Shown in pieces: positions 8,468 through 17,467 of a stretch of 64,000 nucleotides of DNA. How positions within the stretch are numbered: position 1 is the stretch's first letter; each line of letters begins with the position of its first letter. The position numbers and the translations under genes are program-made. The stretch is from G963677485 sp964519405 (GTDB lineage Bacteria; Armatimonadota; HRBIN16): positions 1 to 64,000 of the forward strand of contig CAZFLA010000004.1 in NCBI GenBank assembly GCA_964519405.1, given 5' to 3'. The notes under the pieces are model-generated. The model worked only from the letters and a program-made list of their open reading frames with translations. It did no database searches and had not been told where the DNA came from.

Positions 8468-9677
8468 CCTCTTGAGCCTTGAGCTTGATTGATGCCCTTA
8501 AGGCATCATCGCTCAGTATTCGTGTGAGTGCCTGAACCAACTCATCGGCGTCTTTAGCGGTTACACTTAATCCATTTGTCATACAGATAGCTGCAATATC
8601 CCGGAAGTTTTGCATATATGGGCCATGCACTACAGGAAGTCCATAGGCTAATGCTTGAAGTAGGTTTTGTCCGCCTAACGGCACAAAACTGCCGCCAATC
8701 ACAGCCGCATCACCCACCGCATACACTTTGGCAAGCTCTCCGAAAGTATCTAGAATTATTTGCTGTTTGGGCTGATCTGGTGTTCCGTCAGAGCGCATCC
8801 ATGGTGTGAACCCATTACTAGCCAATGTGGCAGCTACGTCGCATTTCCGCTCAAGGTGACGCGGTGCCCATACAATACATAAATCGGGATACTGCTGCGT
8901 CAACCGCAAGTAAGCATCGCCAACAATTTGTTCTTCTTCCGCGGCTCGTGTACTTCCTATTACCACAACTGGCCCAGTTTCCGGTAAACCAAGTTGCTTA
9001 CGGAAATCCGCTATGTCTATATCGAGGTTTCCAGCAGCACCGTCAAACTTAGTATTGCCAGTTGTTCGCACATGTTGCTTTGGTGACCCGATGCTTACAT
9101 AGCGTTCAGCATCTTTCTCCGATTGAGTGCAGATGATATCAACTTTGCTTAATGCATCAGCAATAAGTGGTTTAAATGACTTGTATCGAGGCAAGCTTTT
9201 GTCGGAAATACGTCCATTCGCGATCATGATAGGCACGCCATACCCATGTGCGCAAGTCAGCAGGTTCGGCCAGATTTCGGTCTCCATCAATATCAACACA
9301 CTCGGCCGCACTCGCTTGATGGCAAGACTGACACATGGCCACAAGTCAATCGGTAACTGAGACACCGTATCAACCAGCTTGCCGATGAGTGGTAAAGCCG
9401 TGGTATACCCAGAATCGGTGAGGCATGTGATCATGATTTTGGCATCTGGTTTATTCTGCCGAATGACCTTTAGTAACGGCTGAGCCGCGATGACTTCGCC
9501 GACCGAAACGGCATGAACCCATATTAGTTCCTCATCCGTTTCGGGATGCTTTGGTAAAAAGCCTAACCGGGCGAACCAACCTTTACGCCCTTTTCCGTTG
9601 ACTAGCCGGATAACCAGCCATATTGCCAGGAACGGACTGCAGACTAGCAGCAAGAGGTTATAAAGGAATATGATCAC
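8394..9677 (-). CDS. waaA: Kdo transferase
   Basis: 427 aa GT30 glycosyltransferase that puts Kdo on lipid A precursor at the inner-membrane face. One N-terminal membrane anchor (residues 2-24), then VHAVSVGEVIAAQPL with the catalytic Glu at 61. The C-terminal nucleotide-sugar half has GSTRAAEEE, IVWAPRHLER, GGSFVPLGGQNLLQALAYGLPVVHGPYMQNF, typical of KdtA/WaaA. Length matches the family. Starts with an ATGA overlap on the upstream acyltransferase gene. It is the last gene of the envelope cluster and converges on lnt with a 74-base overlap of coding ends. Confidence 0.95.
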   Translation of the reverse strand: MIIFLYNLLLLVCSPFLAIWLVIRLVNGKGRKGWFARLGFLPKHPETDEELIWVHAVSVGEVIAAQPLLKVIRQNKPDAKIMITCLTDSGYTTALPLIGKLVDTVSQLPIDLWPCVSLAIKRVRPSVLILMETEIWPNLLTCAHGYGVPIMIANGRISDKSLPRYKSFKPLIADALSKVDIICTQSEKDAERYVSIGSPKQHVRTTGNTKFDGAAGNLDIDIADFRKQLGLPETGPVVVIGSTRAAEEEQIVGDAYLRLTQQYPDLCIVWAPRHLERKCDVAATLASNGFTPWMRSDGTPDQPKQQIILDTFGELAKVYAVGDAAVIGGSFVPLGGQNLLQALAYGLPVVHGPYMQNFRDIAAICMTNGLSVTAKDADELVQALTRILSDDALRASIKLKAQEVIAQNAGASQRLYDAMTAMMSRSR

Positions 9678-10357
9678 TTCAACCCCACTCTGTCTTCAGC
9701 CTCCTGTTGAAGCCTATTCAGTTCATTCTGTACATTCTTACGAATGGCTTCAAGTTCCTGTTCATCGGCATCCGCAGGTACCCATATGGCATCACCGAAC
9801 ACGAATTCGGCTCTGCCAAATGGCATTGGAATCATGTATTTATCCCAAGTCGGTATGAACTTCGCAGGGTTCGCAGCATTACCAGCACAGTAGATAGGCC
9901 GACCAGATTTTTGCGCGATGATCAACGCACCCATCTGAGCCTGATATATCGGCCCCCTCGGGCCATCTGGAGTAAATGACAACACTTCACCGTCACGTAC
10001 CCGTTTGGACGCCATCAGCGCAGCTTTTAACCCACCTCGGCCCGTGGAGCCTCGAATGGTCTTGAAGCCAAAGCGTTGAAATATGTGGTTCTGAATCTCC
10101 CCATCGCGTGACAGCGAGATTAAAGCCAAAAATCCCTTACCTGTAAACACATATGCGGGGATTATAGAGCGCCCATGCCACCCCAGAAGTATCATCCCAT
10201 CATGCGGCTCGCCCTTTAGGCAAGGGGGCGGGTTGATGATATTGATCTTGATAGTGCGAACTATAGATCTTGCCAAGTTATAAATGATCGCCGACAACAC
10301 TCGGGGGCGATTACGTTCCCACAGCCCAGGTTTTTCGTCTTTTTTATCCATTACCAC
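9674..10357 (-). CDS. DUF374 lipid A late acyltransferase-like protein (LpxJ type)
   Basis: 227 aa DUF374 member. Motifs seen are LLGWHGRSIIPAY (the HxxxxD-like site carries His followed by GRS), SLSRDGEIQ, GSTGRGGLKA and FTPDGPRGP. DUF374 proteins are lysophospholipid-acyltransferase relatives, and LpxJ in epsilon-proteobacteria is a late acyltransferase of lipid A in this family. Position between the MsbA-like exporter and waaA supports acylation of Kdo-lipid A, but substrate is inference. No LpxL/LpxM-type gene occurs in the window. Overlaps waaA by 4 bases. Confidence 0.8.
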   Translation of the reverse strand: MVMDKKDEKPGLWERNRPRVLSAIIYNLARSIVRTIKINIINPPPCLKGEPHDGMILLGWHGRSIIPAYVFTGKGFLALISLSRDGEIQNHIFQRFGFKTIRGSTGRGGLKAALMASKRVRDGEVLSFTPDGPRGPIYQAQMGALIIAQKSGRPIYCAGNAANPAKFIPTWDKYMIPMPFGRAEFVFGDAIWVPADADEQELEAIRKNVQNELNRLQQEAEDRVGLK

Positions 10358-10362
10358 ATTTC

Positions 10363-12102
10363 CTAACTAAACTGGGTCTTAAATAGGCCAGCGTATATAC
10401 CACCTAGCTCCATGAGCTCTGCATGAGTACCGCGTTCTACAACTTTTCCTCTATCGAGAACCAATATAAGGTCTGCATTGATGACGGTACTTAGTCTGTG
10501 TGCAATCACCAGCGTCGTGCGAGCTTGCATGAGCTTATCAAGGGCGTCTTGCACCAGTTTCTCAGATGCGGTATCGAGTGAGCTTGTTGCTTCGTCAAGT
10601 ATTAATACACGCGGGTCGCTCAGTATGGCTCTTGCGATCGCGATACGCTGACGTTCGCCGCCTGACACCCTTAATCCGCGCTCACCAACAGTTGTATTGT
10701 ATCCCTCGGGCATACGTTCGATGAACAGATGCGCATTCGCCGCAATCGCAGCATCGATAACTTGTTGATCTGTAGCCGACGGACACCCATAAGCGATATT
10801 GTCCCGGATAGTACCTGCAAATAACATAGTTTCTTGCGGCACTATGCCGATTTGTTTACGCAGCGACGAGAGCAACACATGCCTAGTATCTATCCCGTCG
10901 ATCGTCACGCGGCCATTTGTCGGTTTATAAAACCTTGGTATGAGGTCTGCCATGGTGCTTTTGCCTGATCCGCTGGGACCAACCAGTGCCACCATGCTTC
11001 CAGGCTTCATAGAGAAACACACATCACGCAGTATCTCTGTGTCCTGATTGTAGGAAAAACAGACGTGATCAAAACAGATATCACCTTTGATTAGTGGCAT
11101 CGGCTGAGCTTTCGGATCATCAAGGTCGTCGGCAGGCTGATTGATGATATCGCGGAATATACGCTCCGCGGCAGCCAATACCTGCTGCATCGTGCTATTC
11201 AAGCCACCGATCTGCTGCATACTCTGTGCGACCAAGTTCAACATCAACAAGAATGAGGCAAGGTCACCAAAGGTCAGCTGATTCTCAACAATCAGCCGGC
11301 CGCCCATCCACAATACGAACGCGATACCAATAGCTCCGATCTGTTCCACTAATGGCTTCAGTGTGGCCATCGCCACCACGCCCTGCATCGTCGCTCGATA
11401 TGCGCTGTAGTTCTGTTGCTTGAACTTGTCTATTTCGCGCGGTTCAGCAGTAAATGCTTTGATGACACGGATACCAGCAATACACTCCTGCATAGTAGCA
11501 GTTACATCTTCAAGTCTTCGCTGCGATATCGCTGTAATCTTGCGGATTCGCTTACCAATCAGCCGGATAGTCCAAGCCATACATGGCACAATGAACAACG
11601 CAATAAGCGCCAGCTTCCAGGAATAGTAGAAGAGCATCACTAATCCGCCGACGGCTCCAACTGGTGATGCTACCATATCTTTAAGCAGGTTGCCGCCATT
11701 TGATATGGCGTTGATATCATTAGTTAAGAGCGATATCAACCCGCCAGTTCGCCGTTGGCTGTAATAGCTTAGTGGCAGCGACTGTAGGTGTGTGAATACC
11801 CTGTCACGCAGGTCTTTCGTGAACCTGTTGGTAGCTAACTGCAGCCAATACATATGTCCGAACGTAAACACAAACTTCAGCAAGAAACCAAAAAGCACGA
11901 TAAGACAGGTTCGGTTAAGTATGCTAATATCTTTGCTAATAGTGGAAGCATCGACCACTGACTTGGTCTGAGTAAGGATCCTAATGTTGATAAGCTGGGC
12001 AAGCCCCGCACATACCAGGCCCAAGATGACGAACCTGAGATGCGGTTTCATGCCTCGCCACAGCTCTTTTTTTAGTGTTTTATCCAATCTATTATTATTC
12101 AC
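10363..12102 (-). CDS. msbA: ABC exporter of MsbA type
   Basis: 579 aa half-transporter: six membrane helices in residues 20-310, then an ATPase domain with Walker A GPSGSGKST, Q loop VPQETMLFAG, signature VSGGERQRIAIARA, Walker B VLILDEATSSLD and H-loop IAHRLS. Length and placement directly after lpxB make it the likely flippase of lipid A across the inner membrane. The start is GTG at 12102, overlapping the lpxB stop (GTGA). Sequence alone cannot separate MsbA from other multidrug-type half transporters; a second one sits at 26442-28181 outside the cluster. Confidence 0.85.
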   Translation of the reverse strand: MNNNRLDKTLKKELWRGMKPHLRFVILGLVCAGLAQLINIRILTQTKSVVDASTISKDISILNRTCLIVLFGFLLKFVFTFGHMYWLQLATNRFTKDLRDRVFTHLQSLPLSYYSQRRTGGLISLLTNDINAISNGGNLLKDMVASPVGAVGGLVMLFYYSWKLALIALFIVPCMAWTIRLIGKRIRKITAISQRRLEDVTATMQECIAGIRVIKAFTAEPREIDKFKQQNYSAYRATMQGVVAMATLKPLVEQIGAIGIAFVLWMGGRLIVENQLTFGDLASFLLMLNLVAQSMQQIGGLNSTMQQVLAAAERIFRDIINQPADDLDDPKAQPMPLIKGDICFDHVCFSYNQDTEILRDVCFSMKPGSMVALVGPSGSGKSTMADLIPRFYKPTNGRVTIDGIDTRHVLLSSLRKQIGIVPQETMLFAGTIRDNIAYGCPSATDQQVIDAAIAANAHLFIERMPEGYNTTVGERGLRVSGGERQRIAIARAILSDPRVLILDEATSSLDTASEKLVQDALDKLMQARTTLVIAHRLSTVINADLILVLDRGKVVERGTHAELMELGGIYAGLFKTQFS

Positions 12103-13265
12103 TTAGACGTAGAAATGCTCCTCATTGTAGCCTTCTGCATGTGCTGAACAATCATCTCGGCAGCCCTCAAAGTCGCACCGGGTTGACCCAATGCAGCTCG
12201 TATTTCATAAAACGCTTCTTTTTGAGCGTTTGCGCCTTTGGTTTCAGGCCATATGTTTTCGCTCTCCGCAAGCAATCTTGCGGGGCTCGCATCGCTCTGC
12301 ACTAGCTCAGGTATCACTTTGCGCTCACATATTAAGTTCGGCATACCAAACATAGTGATTTTATTCTTCAGCAGATTATATTCAAACTCTAGCAGTTTTG
12401 ATCCTCGATACATAATAATCATCGGAGTTCCGATCACCGCAGCTTCGAGTGTTGCGGTACCGCTGCAGCTCCATAGTAGATCTGATGCACTCATTAAGCT
12501 GTGAGCTTTATTGCTCGCGACTACGGGAATTCCGGCGTTACTGCACAGTTTCTGAACCCATCTGAACTCCTTATCATTGCCAATAGCGGTTACTGCAACG
12601 GCCTCAGGATGGTGCTGCTGCAGGTATTTGAACGCCTGAAGCATCGCTGGCAGATTATGCCGAATTTCCTGATGTCTGCTGCCTGGCAATAAGCCAATCA
12701 ACACCTTGTTATTGTCTATACCAATTGACTCAAGAAATTGTTTCCGTGGTGTCACATCATTCAGTGTGTCTAGCATAGGATGGCCCAGGAAATGTGCCTC
12801 AACTTTATTACTCTTGAGGTGTGTTTCTGACCAAGGAAAAGGGGTTATAACAAGATCGGTGTAATGTGCGAGATCGCACTTTGAAGTGGGATTTTTACGC
12901 CAGCTGCTTGGTGGATAGTAATAATAAACTGCACCACCAACCCAACGTTTATACCACTGTGCCAAACGTGTATTAAAAGCACCGTAGTCGACCAGCAGTA
13001 ATGCATCTGGGCGTGTGATGTACAATCTAGCCCTTACTAACAGCGATATCATCCAGATTAAAGGAAGTCTTTGGATAGCTTCGACAAACCCAATGGTTCC
13101 CCACCGACTGGTGTCATACCATACATCGACAGATTCCTGCCGAAGTTTGCTTCCGCCAATTCCCACAAACCGCATCTGCGGATAAAGATCGTAGATTTTA
13201 TGGACTAGCCTTGCACAGGCCCCATCTCCACTGGCTTCACCCGCAGAACAAAACAGAGTTGGCAT
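12099..13265 (-). CDS. lpxB: Lipid-A-disaccharide synthase
   Basis: 388 aa GT19 enzyme joining UDP-diacylglucosamine and lipid X into the lipid A disaccharide. N-terminal SAGEASGDGACARLVHKI and FVGIGGSKL are family signatures. Further seen: LLVDYGAFN, YYYPPSSWRKNP (more often SPQVWAW or similar), FLGHPMLD, LLPGSRHQEI and CSGTATLEAAVIGTPMIIMYRGS. Two Rossmann halves are intact. Start ATG is one base after the lpxA stop. No lpxI lies between lpxA and lpxB and no lpxK was seen in the window, so these steps are encoded elsewhere. Confidence 0.95.
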   Translation of the reverse strand: MPTLFCSAGEASGDGACARLVHKIYDLYPQMRFVGIGGSKLRQESVDVWYDTSRWGTIGFVEAIQRLPLIWMISLLVRARLYITRPDALLLVDYGAFNTRLAQWYKRWVGGAVYYYYPPSSWRKNPTSKCDLAHYTDLVITPFPWSETHLKSNKVEAHFLGHPMLDTLNDVTPRKQFLESIGIDNNKVLIGLLPGSRHQEIRHNLPAMLQAFKYLQQHHPEAVAVTAIGNDKEFRWVQKLCSNAGIPVVASNKAHSLMSASDLLWSCSGTATLEAAVIGTPMIIMYRGSKLLEFEYNLLKNKITMFGMPNLICERKVIPELVQSDASPARLLAESENIWPETKGANAQKEAFYEIRAALGQPGATLRAAEMIVQHMQKATMRSISTSK

Positions 13266-13266
13266 T

Positions 13267-14103
13267 CTACTTCTGTCGGCGAGGATCTAGGGCACGTCCG
13301 CCAAATCCGTTGCGAATGCCTTTCATGTAGTCAAGCAAGTAATCGCGTTCTGGACTAGGCTCGATGACCTCTTCAATGGCATCAATCGCTTGCGACATAT
13401 TCAGCTTGCTGCGGTATAGCAATTTATACGCTTGTCGCAGACCAGCCCGGGTAGCGGAATCAATCTGGTTGCGTCGTAAACCAATCGTGTTTAGATCCAA
13501 GATTTCCAATGGACGTCCATCACCCAACATAAATGGAGGTACATCCTGCACAACCTTGGACATTCCACCAATCATCGAAAGCTTGCCTATACGGGTAAAC
13601 TGGTGAACACCAACCATACCGCCAAACACAACATTGTCTTCAACCACAACGTGCCCGCTAAGCCCTGCTTGGTTGGAAATGTTGATGTGGTTACCAACAG
13701 TACAGTTGTGTCCAATATGGCAGTAGCTCATGATCATGTTGTGATTACCAATGGTTGTAGAACACCCTTCACCGGTCGCACGATGGATCGTTACGAATTC
13801 GCGAATGATATTGTAATCACCAATGACAAGCGATGTAGGTTCATCTGAATACTTGGTATCCTGCGGGTCACCGCCTAGGGCTGCTGATGAATGTATCTGG
13901 TTGAACTTGCCGATGGTTGTCCATTTATCAATGACAACCTGTGACCTTAGGATGGTGCCTTCCCCAATGCTGCAGTCCTGACCGACATAGCAAAATGGGC
14001 CCACTTTTACATTGGCGCCAATAGTTGCCATGGGGTGGATAACAGCGGTAGGGTGAATTTCCGCTGTAGGATGGATGTTTGGTAAACCTGAATCAGTACT
14101 CAC
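13267..14103 (-). CDS. lpxA: UDP-N-acetylglucosamine acyltransferase
   Basis: 278 aa left-handed beta-helix trimeric enzyme for the first step of lipid A synthesis (3-O-acylation of UDP-GlcNAc by acyl-ACP). Hexapeptide repeats run from about residue 10 to 195. The catalytic His is in FVTIHRATGEG, and HIGHNCTVG, GGMVGVHQFTRIG and the C-terminal LDLNTIGLRR helix are typical. About 15 residues longer than E. coli LpxA because of a short N-terminal extension. GTG start shares its first base with the fabZ stop. The acyl-chain length ruler cannot be read by eye. Confidence 0.95.
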   Translation of the reverse strand: MSTDSGLPNIHPTAEIHPTAVIHPMATIGANVKVGPFCYVGQDCSIGEGTILRSQVVIDKWTTIGKFNQIHSSAALGGDPQDTKYSDEPTSLVIGDYNIIREFVTIHRATGEGCSTTIGNHNMIMSYCHIGHNCTVGNHINISNQAGLSGHVVVEDNVVFGGMVGVHQFTRIGKLSMIGGMSKVVQDVPPFMLGDGRPLEILDLNTIGLRRNQIDSATRAGLRQAYKLLYRSKLNMSQAIDAIEEVIEPSPERDYLLDYMKGIRNGFGGRALDPRRQK

Positions 14104-14594
14104 TACTCTGCGCCGCCTTCTTCTTCATCATCTTGTTTATTTGGCTCTACTGCCGGAGGATCAATTAGTGAGAACATCATCTCAGCCTCAACAACAACAT
14201 CGCCATCCACTTTTCCGATGCAACTCACTTTTCCATTGCGTCCGCGGAAACGCAGCACGGTAACTTCAGAAATGAGAGTGTCGCCAGGCACTACAGGTTT
14301 TCGGAACTTCACATTGTCTATACCAGTGAGAAACGTCAGTTTACCTTTCTGGTCAGGTAATGCCAGCAACATAACACCACCAACCTGAGCCATCGCCTCT
14401 AGCAGTAATACGCCAGGCATAATCGCTTTTTGCGGAAAGTGGCCGTTGAATACGTCCTCATTGACGGTTATATTTTTGAGCCCTACAGCTCTCTTACCAG
14501 GATCCATCTCCAGTATGCGGTCAACCAACAGCATAGGAAACCTATGTGGTAAGATCGTCTTTAGATACTCTACATCGTAGAGATAGTTTGCCAT
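14103..14594 (-). CDS. fabZ: 3-hydroxyacyl-ACP dehydratase
   Basis: 163 aa hot-dog-fold dehydratase of fatty acid elongation. Seen: LPHRFPMLLVDRI, the active-site His in NGHFPQKAIMPGV and Glu in LLLEAMAQVGG. The last 20 residues are acidic (DDEEEGGAE) and beyond the usual core. It competes with LpxA for 3-hydroxyacyl-ACP, and its place between lpxC and lpxA is a conserved arrangement that balances phospholipid and lipid A synthesis. GGAGG upstream supports the ATG at 14594. Confidence 0.96.
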   Translation of the reverse strand: MANYLYDVEYLKTILPHRFPMLLVDRILEMDPGKRAVGLKNITVNEDVFNGHFPQKAIMPGVLLLEAMAQVGGVMLLALPDQKGKLTFLTGIDNVKFRKPVVPGDTLISEVTVLRFRGRNGKVSCIGKVDGDVVVEAEMMFSLIDPPAVEPNKQDDEEEGGAE

Positions 14595-14613
14595 GATGAT
14601 AACATCCTCCAGT

Positions 14614-15441
14614 TTACGGTTCGATTATCTCAGAATTATCTAGGATCGCCCGCGCTAGTGCTGTGTTGAGGCGATGACTAGGATATACCGTTACGACGTG
14701 AACATTGGCTTGTCCGCCAATAAGGTTCATATCGCCCAGCATATCTAGTAGTTTATGCCTTAACACTTCGTCGTGGTACCGCAACGGTGAACTATATCTA
14801 TCACGATAGATAACCAATGCGTTGTCAAGACTACCACCTTTTGCCAAGCCTGCTGCTAGCAACTGCTCCACCTCTTCTATAAATCCAAAGGTGCGTGCAG
14901 AAGCGACCTCAGCCCGGTAATCCAATTTGTCACACACTACATCCTCAGCTTGTAACCCTATCATTGGGTGGTCAAAGTATGTAGTCATGCTAACTGAATA
15001 GCAGTCAGCCGGGAAAGCCCACGCAGAGCTATCCCCACATTGCATTTTAACAGGAACACGCAGACGGCGCCGAACTATTGGCAATTCTTGCCGGCATTTA
15101 CCGGCTTCATCAAGAATTTTGCACCAGCTTTCCGCACTGCCATCTAGTATAGGCATCTCACAACCGTTCACTTCAACAGCCATATTGTCTATGCCCATTC
15201 CCCATGCGGCACTCATTAAATGTTCAACAGTGCTGAGAGATGCATCGCCTTGCACCAGTGTTGTGCATCTTGTGGTTGTTCCCACATTGTGCGCTGAAGC
15301 TTGAATAACACCATTTTGTGTGATGAATGATATCCCCGCACCCGCTGGGGCAGGATGCAATACTACCGTGTTTTCAGTCCCTGTGTGAATTCCTAAACCT
15401 TGAATTGATACCGACTTCGCGATACTCGTTTGTAGTCTCAT
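14614..15441 (-). CDS. lpxC: UDP-3-O-acyl-GlcNAc deacetylase
   Basis: 275 aa zinc amidase, first committed step of lipid A synthesis. Two sandwich domains. Zinc ligands are His in TVEHLMSAAWG and the HKLLDMLGD motif (His and Asp). Also seen are SIQGLGIHTG, NCEMPILDGSA-like EVNGCEMPILDGSA, and ARTFGF. It ends with a short tail (LARAILDNSEIIEP), giving a length below the 305 aa of E. coli, which carries a degradation tag there; such FtsH control is not evident here. ATGA overlap with lpxD, 19 bases before fabZ. Confidence 0.96.
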   Translation of the reverse strand: MRLQTSIAKSVSIQGLGIHTGTENTVVLHPAPAGAGISFITQNGVIQASAHNVGTTTRCTTLVQGDASLSTVEHLMSAAWGMGIDNMAVEVNGCEMPILDGSAESWCKILDEAGKCRQELPIVRRRLRVPVKMQCGDSSAWAFPADCYSVSMTTYFDHPMIGLQAEDVVCDKLDYRAEVASARTFGFIEEVEQLLAAGLAKGGSLDNALVIYRDRYSSPLRYHDEVLRHKLLDMLGDMNLIGGQANVHVVTVYPSHRLNTALARAILDNSEIIEP

Positions 15442-16475
15442 TCGTTGATTTTACTCTGTATCTCGTTAACTGCTTTTTCGAGTTCTCTCAGTTTTTTTAG
15501 CATTTCGGGAAGGCGCATCCTTGCCGCCTCTATTCGCATCTCTTCGGAATGCTTGATAGCAGGATAACCAAGGTATCTCCCACCGCCATCGATGTTTCTG
15601 CTTACTACAGCGCATGCACCTACAATCGCACCATCGCCGACGGTTATGTTGTCGGTGATCCCTACCTTACCTGCAAGCACCACACCATCACCAAGTTTGG
15701 AGCTGCCTGCTATGCCTACCTGAGCGACTATTAAGCAGAGTTTACCAACCTGCACATTATGAGCTATGTGAACCTGGTTGTCGACTTTTGTACCCATACC
15801 AACTCGAGTATTACCGGTCTTTGCACGGTCTATACACACGCTCGCTCCAAGTTCCACATCGGATTCTATATAAACCCCGCCTATATGCGGGATGCGCATA
15901 TGCTCGCGTCCTGTGAACTGGTAGCCATACCCATCCGCACCAAGCACACAGCCAGGCCCGATGATCACTCTGTCTTCAAGTGTCACCCCGTCCATGATAA
16001 CTGCGTTTGGATATATCACACATTCGTTGCCGATCTTTGTGTCTACACCGATATATACGCCTGCATATACCACAGTATTATTACCAATGGTCACATAGTC
16101 TTCAATAACAGCATTTGCCCCAACTGATACACCTTGGCCCAAGGTTGCATTATCAGAAATGGTCGCTGTAGGATGTATTCCAGTGATGTGTTTTGGACGT
16201 TGACTAAAGATGTTAAGCAAGCTGATAAAAGCTTGTTTGGGTTCAGTAACAACTAAAAGCGGCTTTGTTACGGGTTCATCGGGTTGTTCACCAACCATCA
16301 CTGCAGCGCATTGGGTTTGCAACGCTTGTTTTAGGTATTTACTAGATTCTGCATAAGTAAGGTCGTTGCTGCTGGATAACTCAACGGCTGATAACCCCGT
16401 GATATTAACATCCGAACCAATGATTTCTCCGTGAAGCATCTCTGCTAGCTCAGACAAACGATACTGTTTACTCAT
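15438..16475 (-). CDS. lpxD: UDP-3-O-(acyl)glucosamine N-acyltransferase
   Basis: 345 aa. The N-terminal uridine-binding domain (residues 1-100, ends KPLLVVTEPKQAFISLL) is followed by a left-handed beta helix of hexapeptide repeats to about 305, with the catalytic His in DNQVHIAHNVQVG, and a C-terminal coiled-coil helix (LPEMLKKLRELEKAVNEIQ). Third step of lipid A synthesis. The ATG at 16475 overlaps the upstream stop as ATGA and has AGGGGAG upstream; a GTG at 16481 in frame is less likely. Confidence 0.95.
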   Translation of the reverse strand: MSKQYRLSELAEMLHGEIIGSDVNITGLSAVELSSSNDLTYAESSKYLKQALQTQCAAVMVGEQPDEPVTKPLLVVTEPKQAFISLLNIFSQRPKHITGIHPTATISDNATLGQGVSVGANAVIEDYVTIGNNTVVYAGVYIGVDTKIGNECVIYPNAVIMDGVTLEDRVIIGPGCVLGADGYGYQFTGREHMRIPHIGGVYIESDVELGASVCIDRAKTGNTRVGMGTKVDNQVHIAHNVQVGKLCLIVAQVGIAGSSKLGDGVVLAGKVGITDNITVGDGAIVGACAVVSRNIDGGGRYLGYPAIKHSEEMRIEAARMRLPEMLKKLRELEKAVNEIQSKINE

Positions 16476-17467
16476 TTCCACTCCCCTTTTAACATGGTGA
16501 TCACTTGAGGTGTCACATCGGTTCTTTTCTTACCAGGCTTCCATGCCACATCCCAACCTTTTCGGTCTGCAAGCTGCTTAATATTGAAGATGACGACCTT
16601 CGTGAGTACATCCTGTAAACTTGACTTCTCAACTTGATACTGTTTCGGAATAATCATGGGCATCGCGATAACCGTTGATGATTGCTCAATAGATGAAGGA
16701 AATGCTTCACTTTTCCATGGGTTTTCCTGCTGCGTAACCAGCGCGTATACGCTTTGTGACTGCACCCGACTATCGCTAATCATAGCAAGCCGTGTCATCT
16801 CCTGGTCGATCTGCCTTTGCAGATCAGTGTTCAGAGTGACAATACTATCTCTTGTACGAATTGATGCCTGCAAGGAATCTTCTTCGTATTTTTGTAGTGC
16901 AGCAGCAAATTCGCCTTCGGCTGCTTTTTGCTTAGGCAACAGCAGGTCGGAAAACTCAGTCCGTTCAGACACTAAACTTTTGTATCCGTCGTCATTGACA
17001 CGCGTCTGGTTTAGTATTGGACGATGACGGGCAATGATATCGGACAACCGACTATAGTAGCTCTGCATAATTCTTTCGGATTCGGGACCATACTCCTCGT
17101 ATGCTAGCCGTTCCAGCCGATGGCGCTCATCAGCTAAGGCACTATCTTCTAACTTCCGTAGTCTTTGTGTCAGTCGATCCAGCCGCGTGCGGGCCTCATA
17201 CCCCATTGCCGTATTGTCGTCAACAGGCGAAAAAGCGCCGCTAAGGTTCGCTTGCACCGCAGGCTCCACGACAGCCAGTTTGTCTTTAGGTTTCGCGTAA
17301 CCTGCAGTGACATTCGAAGATTTGACAGGCTGTCCATATTCAGACAAAACGCGTGGCAGGTCTATATAGACCTGCACACGCGCTACTTCACTTCTCTTTT
17401 GGCAGCCGCAAGCAGCAATAACTGATGCGAGTGTCAGGATATGTAACAGCTTATTTCTGAGAACCAA
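16472..17467 (-). CDS. OmpH-like coiled-coil lipoprotein of unknown function
   Basis: 331 aa. The N-terminal signal peptide ends in ASVIAACGC, a lipobox with the acylated Cys near residue 20. A long charged helical region (about 95-215, RLDRLTQRLRKLEDSALADERHRLERL) should form a coiled coil like the tentacles of Skp/OmpH. A C-terminal part has VVIFNIKQLADRKGWDVAW and ends DVTPQVITMLKGEWK, which echoes the end of Skp-family proteins. Start is TTG at 17467 with a weak ribosome site, overlapping ompH by 17 bases. Possibly a membrane-tethered periplasmic chaperone working beside OmpH and BamA; this is inference. Confidence 0.75.
   Translation of the reverse strand: MVLRNKLLHILTLASVIAACGCQKRSEVARVQVYIDLPRVLSEYGQPVKSSNVTAGYAKPKDKLAVVEPAVQANLSGAFSPVDDNTAMGYEARTRLDRLTQRLRKLEDSALADERHRLERLAYEEYGPESERIMQSYYSRLSDIIARHRPILNQTRVNDDGYKSLVSERTEFSDLLLPKQKAAEGEFAAALQKYEEDSLQASIRTRDSIVTLNTDLQRQIDQEMTRLAMISDSRVQSQSVYALVTQQENPWKSEAFPSSIEQSSTVIAMPMIIPKQYQVEKSSLQDVLTKVVIFNIKQLADRKGWDVAWKPGKKRTDVTPQVITMLKGEWK

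Noticed and set aside
15759..16127. 122-codon plus-strand frame opposite lpxD
   Set aside because: The repetitive look comes from the hexapeptide repeats of LpxD read in reverse.
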